In this document: positions 9,231 to 21,200 of the stretch, piece by piece
How positions within the stretch are numbered: position 1 is the stretch's first letter
Layout: the number at the start of each line of letters is the position of its first letter
Assembly (NCBI RefSeq): GCF_042477335.2
Contig: NC_091255.1
Span: 41,642,501-41,706,500 of the forward strand
Direction: 5' to 3'
Length of the DNA: 64,000 nt
Origin: Ovis canadensis
Taxonomy: Eukaryota; Chordata; Mammalia; Artiodactyla; Bovidae
Program-made: the position numbers and the translations under genes
Notes under the pieces: generated by a model
What the model was told of the DNA's origin: nothing
Database searches by the model: none
The model's input: the letters and a program-made list of their open reading frames with translations, nothing else

Positions 9231-12200
9231 CTGTAAAGGGATGAAGACCACGGTGGCCTGGTCCTCAGGGTGTGTACCCCAGGAAGCAGGCTCCAGGAAA
9301 CAGGAGGAGGCCACAGCTATGGCACCACTCCTGCCTGTAGACAGCAGGCAAGGAGTCCCAGGCAGTGCCTCCCCCCACCACGTGCCCATCAGGGGCCTCC
9401 TCCCAGGAGCTGAGAGTGCCTGCAGGTGACAGGCTCTTGTGTTAGAAACCAGAACACCTGAGATAATGTGCTGAAAAGCCAGAGGGTGGCGAGAGTCAGG
9501 TGCTCAGAGAAGAGAGGAGACCCCACCCTACCTGGGGAGAAGATGGGAAAGGTGGATGCCCAGAGAATGGAAGGGCACTTGGGACAGAGCCAAGGAGAGA
9601 TGAACAGGGAGCACTGTTGAAGGACTGCCATCACATGGAGGGAGGTGCAGGGAAGGGGGCTGGACAACAGTTTTGGGCCTTGACCCGAGGAGGAGGAATG
9701 TGGCCTTCCAGGCAGTGGGAGGCGTTGTGTGCTGGGGGCTGTGTGTGGTTTTTGTCTGCATCAGAGGGACTGGAGTGGGATGAGCCTGGAGCCAAAAGCC
9801 TTGTCTAGGATCTGGGTGCAGACGTGGGAGGGAAGGGGCAGGGCAGAGGGTCCCAAGGACACTCAGCACCAGGGGGCAGGGGGTGGTAGAGACCCACAAG
9901 TCCTCCCGCCTGGGCGAAGAGGGGCGGCCTGACAAATGTGGTCCTGGCAGGGCAGCCCCAAGGCTGTTCCCGATGGTGATGTCCAGTTAGAGGTTAGAGC
10001 AGGCAGTGGGGTGTGGAATGACAAGGGGATTTTCAGAGTCTTGAAGGGAGGGGACAGCAGGGCTCAGAGGCAGGAAGTTATCAGTGAGGGCCGTGTGGTC
10101 AAGGACCCAGGAGCCCTGGAGGCCAGAGGAGACTCCACACACCGGTTTCTTGAGTGATGGGGCAGCTGTTGGGAGGGGGCCGGGGCACAGCAGGTGGAGT
10201 CTGGAAAGAGCATGAGAAAGGAGAGAAGGGCAGCCGGAAGTCCTGAAGTGGGAGCTACAGAGGATTCTAGAAGGGGCCTGCCCTGCAGAGAGCCAGTCCT
10301 CATAATAGGCCTCTAGTGGGGGTCATTCTTGGAGGAGGGCCAGCACCACCCTAGAATGGAGGGGCCTTGAACAAGGCCTCACGGCCCAGGCAGAGGAAGT
10401 GGCTTCTCAGGTGTGGGGGTGGCCAGGCTGGCCTGTCGGGGTGGAGCCATTGGGCACTGGCTTGTTCCCCTGCTGGGTCCCCCCAGAACCCATTGAATGA
10501 GTGGAGGGTGGAGCAGAGGGACAGACAGAAACCTGGACAGGAAGAGGCAGGAGGGGAGGGTGCACCAGGAGCTGGTTGCCCAAGTGGTGGTGAGGAGGGG
10601 GGACAGACTGGGAGAGGCACCACTTTATGGGACAAAGCCCCTCCACGATGGAGCCTGGAGCCCAGACTCTCCGTGCCAAGCAGACACGCCCCACAGCCAC
10701 TCACCAGGGCCGCCCTGCCCTGAGGGCTCCTCGCACACCGTGGGCAGCGTCTGCTCCCACGCAGCCCAGTTCACTTCCTCTACCCTGCAGGAGACAGGGC
10801 AGCCGTGAGGCTCCAGGAGGCCAGGGGTGCAGGAGAGCGGCTGCTCCAGAGGAGGGCAAGGAGGGCGAGTCTTCTCCACAGGACTCTGGACCATCTACCA
10901 GCCCACCTGAGCCTGTGCTCTCAGCTCTCAGACCGTTGCCCCTGCCAGGGGCCCACAGGGAGGAACAGGCGTCTGTCTGCTCTGGCTATTCACAGTGACC
11001 TGGATTGTCCCCAGCATCCAGAGAGGAATTTAGAGGAGCTGGATCTCTGTGGACTCAGGCTCTGGAGTCTTTTCACAGCTACTCCACGTCCTACGACCCA
11101 CCCCTTGCTTGGCTATGCCCTCAGAGAAGTGTGTTTCTGGCCATGCACTTGTCACCAGGCTCCCTCTCTGTGGGGAGAGTCTGCTCTCAAGGGAAGGGTT
11201 GCAGCCTCAGGGTCAGGATGGGGGTGGAGAGTAGAAGGGCAAAGCCAACCAGTCACAGCAGGCTTAGCACACTCTGACCCCAGGATGCCTCTGGCTTTTG
11301 ACCTCCTGACTGTACCCCATTTCAGGACTGAAGGAGTTAGTCACGGACCATTGGGGAGGGACCTTCAGTTTCAGTCAGTGGATAGGAAGATGAACTGATA
11401 GGCAGAGCGGCGGGTCTTGGAGCTCTGGGTCTAACGAGGTCCAGCAGCACTGACCTCGCCTGCCCTGGCCAGAGTCCTCGGACACACAGACCCTGCCTTT
11501 CCCTCCAGACCTGGCTTTCCTTCCTAGCTGCTCCCCGCTGGTTTTCAGCAGGGCCCCCAGGCTGCCCTGGCCCCCTGCTCACCTGAAGCACCAGCGCTCG
11601 TCGGGGCTACCATCTGGCCTGGAGCCAACTGTCAGTCTCACCCCTGCCCGCTGCTGCTTCCTCCTGCACCACCAGTAGCCCTTCTCCATCTCTAGGACAG
11701 AGATGGCTTTCTGGGAACAAAGGATTCGTCAGACAGTGCGGCCGGCACTTCACAGCGTAACTCAGCATCTGTGAAGTGTGTGGATCTGAATCCAGCCCCA
11801 CAGTTCACATGCCTCTGTATCAAGCCCTGCATCCCCTGAATGTGTTCCCACTTAGAGACTGAAGATGACGTGTCCTGGGTGATTGCTGGGGAGCCCGCAG
11901 GTGATGCATGCCCTACAGTGACTTGCAGTAACATAACTACACTTTTAGAACTACAGCAGACACAGAACTTCACAGTGCCTGCCCCTGGCACTCAAGCCAG
12001 TTGGGGACGGCATGGAACTTTGCAGGTGAGGCTCAGAGAAGATAAGTGGCTTGCCCGGTCAGCAGTGAATTGGTCACACAGTTCAGCACCCCCTCACCCA
12101 CAAGGCTCTCCCCGCAGCACCTGTCCAGACCCACCTGGACCCTCCCAGCTCTCATCAGCTCCCAGCTACCCCAGCCTCTGCCCTCCCCCTCAGCTCCTCC

Positions 12201-15200
12201 AGGCCAGGCCAACCCAGGACCCTGCATCCCACGTGTGTCGCCCACCAAGCTAACCCCACAGAACATTCGATGAGTACCGAAGCGGGATGCACGAGGGCGG
12301 AGTCTTCATCTCATTCTCTGCCATATGCTTGGAGCCTAGAACCATGTCTAGCCCTGCACTGGGCACTCGGGAAACACTTAGTACTAACAATGATGGCAGC
12401 TAACACACAGCACCTAGTATGTGCGAGGCACATCCCAAGACCTGATCCATCCTCAGGTCAGCCCTGTGCAGGATGGAAAGAATGGACAAGGGAGATCCCA
12501 CTCGGGGGCTCAGGACACAAGAAGCGATGGGGACCCTCCCCAGGTACCTGCAGCTTCCAGATGCTCCAGCTGTCGGTGGCGACGTTGTTGACGGTCTCGC
12601 TCATGAGAGCAATGAGCATGTTGAGCAGCAAGACGTAGGTGAGCAGCACATAGGCCAGGAGCAGCAGCAGCACCACACCGCGGAAGTGCAGCTGGTCTTG
12701 GAAGGCCAGCTCGCCCATGCCGATGGTGAACTTGAACAGCTCCAAGGAGGTGTCCAGGATGCCCTGGTATGGGGCCTCCTTGTCCTCCTTCCCTGCCACC
12801 TCTGTGGAGTTGGAACCCGCAGGGGCCCCGGTGTCCTGGGGCTCCCGACTCAGGCTCACTAGTGCTGCGGGGAGGGGAGAGAGGCAGGGGGTGCTCAGCC
12901 TAGGGGAGACCAGCGGGCAGCCTCGAGGGTAGCAAGGGCTGGGCGGGGGAGCAAGGGCCTTTACCAACAGCAAAGCCGAAAAGGAAGACTAAGTAGACCA
13001 GCAGGAAGCGGAGCAGGTCCCGAAGGATGACCTAGAACACACGCCCCAGAGTTGGCTGGGGGGCCCAGGTCACTAGGTGTGACTCCAGGCCCTGCTTCAG
13101 CCCTGCACACGTGCACGCACACATGCACAATGTGTGCACACACAGGCCCTGTGGAGCCACAGTGGGGGGTGGGGTCTTTTAAAAAATCTATATCAGATCA
13201 CATCATTTTCCTGCTCAAAACCCTCCAAGGACAAAAAGTCTCCAGCAGCTCCACGTCTGGATATGTACCCAAGAGAAGGAATGGAAAAACAAGGACTCGA
13301 TCAGATAACCCAGGAACCCGTGTTTGCAGCAGCGTTGTTCAAACAGCCAGAGGTGGCAACAACCCAACTGTTCACAGATGGATGAACAGATAAACTAAAT
13401 GTGGTGTCTACATACAGTGCAGTATTATTCAGTCTTAAACAGAAAGGAAATTCTAATGTGTGATAGCAGAGATGAAACTTGAGGACATTATGCCCAGGGA
13501 AATAAGCCAGGCACAAAAGGACAAATACTGTATGACTGGTACTTACAGGATGAGGCACTCAGAATAGTGAAACTCATAGAGACAGAAAGTCAAAGTGTGG
13601 TTACCAGGGGCAAGGAGGAGGCGAGTAATGGGGAGTTCGGGTTTCATGGGACAGAATTTCAACTGGGGAAGGTGGACAAATCCTGGAGATGATGGAGATG
13701 GTTGTACAACACTGTAAATGTACTTAATGTCACTGAGCTTCCCAGGTGGCTCAGTGGGAAAGAACCTGCCTGCCATTGTGAGAGATGTGAGAGACCCGGG
13801 TTCCATCCCTTGGTGGGGAAGATCCCCTGGAGGAGAACATAGCAACCCACTCCAGTATTCTTGCCTAGAGAATCCCATGGACAGAGGAGCCCCGAGGGCC
13901 ATAGTCCATAGGGTTGAAAAGAGTTGGACATGACTGAAATCCTCCAGGGGCCTCCCCGAGGCCAGCAAAACCACTCCCTTCCCCCCAACTTCCTCCCATA
14001 CCCTCCCAGCCTCTGTCTGTCCCTAGCTGTCCCAGCTCGCTCTGGCTTCCGGCCTTGATCCCTTTGCCTAGATTGCTACTTCCTTGAGCCTGTGGTGGCT
14101 GGATCATTCTCTCAGATCTTAACTTACATGCCACCTCTTCAAAGAGACCCACAGAGCAGCCGGTTTACAGCACCCAGTCACTGTCCCTCACACCCCCCTT
14201 ACATGTTTCCTTCAGAGAATTTAGTGTAATGCACCATTCTCACTTGCTTTCTTATGCTGTTTCCTTGGCTAGAATGTCAGCTTCAGGAGAGCGAGATCTA
14301 TTCTGTTTGTGAACAAAATACTGTGTTCCTGACACTTAGAACAGGGCCTGACCCATACCTAGCATCTGCTTCCTAAATGCTTGTTGAATGACTGAATGAA
14401 TGCAGGCACCTCCACGTGCCCAGATGACCCAGGGCACAGCCACACTGGTGAGCTTCTATGCTTGGTCCCTGCTACTTCAGTGAGCACGGAGGCGCGTGCT
14501 CCTGTGTGGACACTTGCCAGCACACACGTGTGCACATGTGCTTACCCATGTGGAGGGCAGACCCTGAGAGCAGGCACAGGTATGTGCACCCTGATGCTGA
14601 CACTCGGTGAGCGTCTGGGGGCATGGGGCACGGGCAGACTTGCTCACATTCCCCTCTGCCTAGCCTAGCTGGGGGGTGGGGTCGGCACGTGCCTGCTGAG
14701 CCCAAAAGGAGTCCCCCTGGGGTGCAGTGTCCGGCTCCGCCCAGTCTGGCTGCACGGGGCCGCTCCTGCCTCTCACCTTCTGGATCATGACGCTGTAGAT
14801 GCCCGTGTGTTGCCAGCCACGCATGTAGTAGAGCAGGTTCAGCCAGCCCAGCACCAGCGAGCACACGAGCAGCGGCAGGTGTGCCTTGACGGCCAAGAAG
14901 CACAGCACCTGGGACAGCACGGTGAGCAGTGCCTGGACCAGGCTGCGGGGGGCAGGGTCGGTCAGCTCGCGGGCCTCCCCTGGCCGGTGCAGACCCCCAC
15001 TGCCCCACAGCCCCTGCCGCGGTCTCAGAGATGAGATGGCCTCCCTGTGTCCGGACTGGACCTGAGCATCCTGACCTCCATCTTGGGTGAGGTCCCTGAG
15101 GGCCCCAGTTCCCTGCCCTGTAAAACGAGGGTGACAGGAACAATGCCTGACTCGGCAGGCAAGGATTCAGTGAGACACAGCAGGTAAAGACTAGGCTCCA

Positions 15201-18200
15201 CTGAGGCAGAGCGAGGACTCAGTCGACGTGATGAGCTGGACCCAACAGCAGCCCAGCTCTGGGGTCCAGCCTGCATGCTGGTCCCAGACCCTGGAGCTCC
15301 CTGGTCCCCAAAGCCGGTGTGGTGCCCCCTCCCAGGCCAAGATGGGGGAGGAGGGGTGAGGCCTCACGTACAAGAGTATTTCGAAGTAGCTGTCCATGAA
15401 GGAGATCCAGATGAACAGACGGCGCCTCCAGAAGTACCACAGCTGCAGGGGGGCAGGGGGCCGGGAGGACAGGCTGTGACACGTGCTGGGCCACAGCACA
15501 GCCCCACTGCCCTCAGGGCTGGATCGCCACTGTCAAGCTCCCCGCCCACGGCCTGTCACAATCCAACCAAAACCACCTCGGGGGCTCAGGCGGCAGCTTT
15601 GACTTTTGGGGTGCTTATGAATCCGGCTGGTAGCTGAAAAAGCTCCAGACTCTGTTTCCAAACTGTCAGACACCCAGACAATGCCAGGGATCTCCCGGCT
15701 CCCTGTGGATCCAGCTGGAGGGCTCATGCTCCATACGATGAAATGGGCTCCTTTCCCTCCCCCTTCCTGGCTGCCCAGGGACCATCCGGTGCTCCAGCCA
15801 CCCTGGCCTCCCAGAGAGTCTCCACACCACGGCCCAGTCTGTCTCCCGCAAGCTGGCAGCATCTTCCCCTGAGGCTGTCCTGCTCAGGCCCCTAGCCTAC
15901 CCTCCTGTGCTCCTCAAGTGAGGAATGACCCAGCCAAGGGACCGTGGGCTGGGGGCCGTCTAGCTCTACTCACAAGGGAGCAAAGCTGGCACTGCCAGGG
16001 GATCACAGGAGTCATTTGCCGCCCTGAGGGCACCCCAGCAAGCACAGCAGGGTTAGGGCATTCAGGCCAGAAGGCAAGGCCGCCCTAAGGCTGCTCAGCA
16101 TGGGACCAGGTATGGGGCTCAGTCTCCTGAAAATGCAGGGACTTGGTTAACCTGTGCCCAGGCTCCTCAGAGCAGGATTCTGGGTTTGGAGCGGGGTGGT
16201 CAGAGGAGCCCTCACCTGGCCTATGAGGAGGTAGACTCCCCCGAGCAGGAGCAGCACATGGCCCAGCAGCAGCATGGTGTTCCCAGCCATCACTTCCGGT
16301 GAGAGGAAGTCCTGCTCGAAGAGATGCTCGGCTCAGCCTGGGGTCCCCTCCCAGCAGCCCCCCACTGATAGCTAGGCTGGGGGCCCATTCTGAGTGTGAG
16401 TGGTGGGGAGGCCCCCAGAGTGGCAGAGCAAGCATTGGCTCTGGAGCCAGACTGTCTGGTTTCAGGCCCCATCTCCACCGCTCACAGCCTGTGTGGCCCT
16501 GGAGAAGCTGCTTAATCTCTCTGTGCCTCCCTTCACTCACCTGTAAACCAGCCATGATGAGAGTTATCATCTCAGAGACTTGTGAGATTAATTAAACATG
16601 TTAACACATGTCAGTCATGTGGAACACTTTCTCACATATGGTGCACACTCACTAAGTCCTAACTATTATTGTTGTTACCGCTATGCTGTTACTTCCATAC
16701 TGTGACCAGCTAGGTTAGCACATGGCTACAGCACCCAGCGGTCAGCATCTGCAGGGTGCGTGATAATCCTTGCCCCATCTTCTGCCAGGGTTGTTTCCAG
16801 CAAGCCTCCCCAGGACGTGCCCCTCCCTGCCTTGCCTTCTCCAGGGCAGGCTGGTGGTAGGTGACAGCGGTGGAGATGAACATGTAGGTCAAGTAACACA
16901 GGAAGTTGAAGAAGAACCTGGGGATGAGCAGATTCCACTTCGCCTGCAGCAGTTTGTTCAGCGGCTCCAAGACTACCATCCGGTGGCGGAGCTGGGACGG
17001 CAGGTGAGAGTCAGAGGCGCCTTTGGTTCAGCAAGTACAGTTGGGGGCACCAGGGGAGGGGGAGAGGACAGGGAGCCCCGAATGACCCCTCCCCACCCTC
17101 ACAGCTACAGAGTGACCAGTCCTGAACAGGTGCTTGGCAACAGAGAGGACACTCTGGCGTGATCCCCAGCTCGGGTGGCACCGGTGTGTGGAGTGAGCGT
17201 GTGCCCAGGGGCTGGGTGGGGACATGATGCCACACCCCCACATCCCAGTTTCAGGGCCTGCGTGGTCCAGCAGGCTGACCCGAACGGTAGACCTCGCAGG
17301 AAGCTCTGCCAGGCCCCCTAGGCACACCCCCACCCCATGGGCTCACTGGGCTTCGGCAGTGAAAGGTGATGATCTCCAGCACTGAGTTTTCCTCCCAGCT
17401 GTCCACAGAGGCCAGGTCATACAGCGACACCCGCACAGGCCCATAGGACCACTCGGTGAATTTTCGGGAAAGGTGCTGGTATGGCTCCGGGAGCTCCCGC
17501 TGCAGGATGTGTCTGAAAATCTACAGGGCCAGGCTCATGAGCTTGAGCTTGACCCGCATGGCCACCACCCCCACTGATGGGAAGCCTCGGACTCAGTGTC
17601 CTGCAGAGCAGACACACGCATGTGCCCTGCACACACGTGTACTTGTGCATATGAACTGTTACACACGTCCACGTACTAAGCCCCATGTAGGCACTCCCAC
17701 CTACCCACCTATGCCAGGGCCTGCCAACCTTGGCTCTTCCTTCCCCATTCCTGCCCCAAGGCCTCTTTTCTGGACACTCTTATGGCCAAGGGACCCCCAG
17801 TTCAGGGGTCCTTAATGCCCCATGACATCAGAGGCTGCCAGCTACACATGTGTGTGCATGACTGTGGCCAGAGTCTAGAGCTCTCAGCAGGCTAGGAAGT
17901 GTCCCTGACCTGAACAGGTTCGGAGCAGTGTGGTTTTACAAATGAGGAGTGTTGGAGGTGGGGGCTTCCTGTGTTGGGGAGTGGCTTCCACAGGTCACAC
18001 AGCCATGCCTTTAGACACAAAGGGAGGTCCCCACACCCCAGGGGCCTTGGAGGGCAGGAAGAAAACGTAAAACCCATTTATGTTCAATTTGGTCTTAAGC
18101 TTTAAAGACACCTATGTTCTAAGCATGGGGCCCTGTGTCACCTGTGTAGGTTGTACACCCATGAAGCTCCCCCTGATAATAAGGATCAGACAATGAGAAA

Positions 18201-21200
18201 GTTTTTTGAGAAAAAAGTAAAGCTAGATTATGTTTATTCTTTTTGTTTAACCACACAGCTTATGGAATCTTTTAGTTTCCAGACGAAGGATCGAACCTAA
18301 GCCCTTGGCAATCAAAGTAGAGTCCTAACCACTGGACTGCTTGGGAATTTCCTCATGGTTACTCTTTCTAAGAGTAACTTATAACTTCCAGATAAATCAG
18401 CTTTAGGCATTAAAATTGAAACTGCAAAAGAAAAGTCTGGAAGAAGATATGGCTATGGAATACACACACATACATACACACACACGTATATTCATGCACA
18501 CACACAAAGTTTTAAAATATTGTAGGAGTTAAGCAATAGCAAAAATTAAGAAAAAGATAATTATACTCAGCTACATAAAAATGTAAAAATTCTGTGTAGC
18601 AAAAAATGCCATGACATTTTTTTAATATTGAACTGGGAGAAAAATTTGCAATTATGATTTGCAAATTGTAAACAAAATGCTGTTATGTTCATGATCAATA
18701 ACACTTATGGGGCTTCCCTGGTGGTCAAGGGGTTAAGAATCTGCCTTGCAATGCAAGGGACACGGGTTCGATCCCTGGTCTGGGAAATCCCATATGTCGC
18801 TAAGCCCCATGCGCCACAACTAATGACCCCTGGAGGCTGTGAGCCCCAACTACTGAGCCCGCATGCCACAACAGAAGCCCACATACCCTTGAGCGTGCAC
18901 TGCTCAACAAGAGAAGCCACCACAATGAGAAGCTCTTGCATTTCAACTAGAGAGTAGCCCCCACTTGCCACAACTAGAGAAAGCCAGTGTACAGCAACAA
19001 AGACCCAGCACAGCCAAAATTTTAAAAATAAATACATAAATAATTTTTTTAAAAAGAACACAAAAATCAATAGGAAGAAAACCTAACAGCAAAGAATATG
19101 AGACAGCTATTTGCTGATCAAGAAACCCAAATGACTTTAAAAAGAATCCCTGGGAGTTCCCTGGTGGTTCAGTGGTGAGGATTCAGGCTTGTACTACCAT
19201 GGCCCAGGTTCAATCCCTTGTCGGGGAACTAAGATCTGGGAAGCTGCACAGTGCAGCCAAAAATATACAATCTCTGCTTTATAATGTAATATATTCATTC
19301 TGCAGCTCCTGGATAATTTATCAATAATAAACACACACGTAGGAGAGGTGCATGCCGGAACTGCTCTGAGCTAGACACCACCCCAGGCTCTTTCTGCAAA
19401 ATTCCTGGCTGAGTACTACTGCTTCCTGGAAAGGGTGACCCGGCCACTCACCTCGATTTTGCCCTCCTTGGCGGCCAGCTTCAGGGGCGTGAGGCCCTGC
19501 AGGTTGGGCATGTCCTCCAGCTGCAGGCCCCCCACCTGGAGGAGCCTGTCGTACATGTGGGTCACCAGCATGCTGTTCTCCGGAGAGTTGTCTGCGATCA
19601 TCACCAAGGCGTGCAGCACTGTGTTGCCCAGCGAGTCAGTGGCCTGCAGGTTGGCGGGCTGGTGCGTGTTCTTCAGGAGATAGGTCACCACATCCCACTG
19701 CTGGGTGCACGCAGCCAGGGAGAGGGGCAGCTCGCCTGGGGGCCAAGGAGACAGCTTGGGCCTTGGGTCTCTCAGCTTCCACCCGCTGGCTCGTTATGCT
19801 CCCTGGACTGCCTTGAGGTGGGTCAGGCAGCCAGAAGAGGAGATGCAGTATTATATCAGGGTCCCTGGCCCAGCCAGGCCAGGTAGTGAGCAGAGAAGGT
19901 CCTGGGCCCTGCCCAGGGCAGCTGCACCTTCTCTCAGGAGCTGGTCGAGGTGGCTCTGTCCAGCTCCGACCCAAGGGAGAGGACCTGGAGCTCTAAAGGG
20001 ATAAGAGTGTGGGCTTGCCCATCAGGCTTCCCACCCCTTGCCTCTGTCTCCTTTTTTTGCCGGGGCCCAGACCCACTGCCGCTGGGCACAGATGTTCCTT
20101 CCTCCAGGCCCTGTCTGGTCGAGTCTCATCACACACCAGTGCTAGCTGCCCGCTCCCCTGGCCCTGGTCTGAGCTCAAGTGTAATGAGTGAGCTTCCCTG
20201 GCCAGATAAGGGTAAAACATCTCTTAGACAAGCTGCCTTTGCAGGTGGCCGAGTGATTAGAAGCATAAGGGGTCAGACAGATCTGGGTTTCAGGGTCACA
20301 TTAACCCTGTGACCGTGGGCGAGGCCTTATCCCCTCTGCAGTCCACTTTATACAAAAAGGCAGCTCACCGAAGTAGAAGGAGGTCTCTTGGCTCCTCTTC
20401 TGAAAGAACTGGCCGCAGGCCCGGGCGTGCACATCGGCCCCATTCTCCACCAGGAGCTTCACGCAGAGCAGGCTCCGCTTCTCGATGGCGATGTGGAGGG
20501 CACTGTGGCCTCGGTAGTACTCATCCATGCACTGGGCGTTGACCAGAGGCTGGGGATTGCCCGAGGCCTGGTCAATCTGCAGCAGTGGCTCGATGCAGGC
20601 GTTGGCCCCATCCCGAAGGTTCAGCACAGCTTTCATCAGACAGGTCTTCCCCGTGGAGCCCTCTGCAGGAGGAGGGGAGGGGGCACTGTGGTGTTCAGGC
20701 CGCCCACCCACCCATACAGGGAGCACCCCAGCCATGCTGCAGGGTGATAAGGCTCAAGCCAGAGGAGTTAGAATACCAACAGGTATGGCTGCAATTTTCT
20801 TTATTTTTTAGTTGCAGAAAAGCTGCTTTACAGCATTGATTTGGTTTCTGCCATACAACAACTCCAATCAGTCATAATCATATACATAAATCCCCTCCCT
20901 CTATAGCCTCCCTCCCACACCCACATCCCACTTCTCTAAGTCATCACAGAGCACTGAGCTCAGCTCCCTGGGCTATACAGCAGCTTCCCACTAGCTGTCT
21001 GTTTTACACATGGTAGTGGATACACGTCAATGATACTTTCTCAATTTATCCCACCCTCTCCTTCCCCTGCTGTGTCCACAGTCCATTCTCTGTGTCTATG
21101 TCTCCATTCCTTCTCTGCCATTAGGTTCATTGGTACCACTTTTTTAGATTCCATATTATGCATTAATATACATATTTGGTTTTCTCTTTCTGACTTACTT

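Larger units (their letters stand above)
13032..14776 (-). other. TRPV2: TRPV2 intron with L1, Bov-tA and L2
   Basis: Holds an L1 3' relic (13236-13720), directly followed by a Bov-tA SINE (13735-13938) and an L2 end (about 14200-14405). The rest is unremarkable. Confidence 0.7.
17521..19451 (-). other. TRPV2: TRPV2 intron rich in tRNA-derived SINEs
   Basis: Contains three cetartiodactyl tRNA-derived SINE copies (18268-18352, 18709-19045, 19150-19265), an AC-rich simple repeat near 18465-18510 and AT-rich DNA. No exon-like sequence was seen. Confidence 0.75.

Noticed and set aside
11590-11640. Extra TRPV2 intron at an internal GGGGTGAGA
   Set aside because: The protein alignment to human continues uninterrupted across it ([16 protein letters not shown]), so it is exon sequence.
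18709-18790. tRNA gene
   Set aside because: The tRNA-like head belongs to a SINE, repeated many times in the window, and lacks a proper cloverleaf 3' half.
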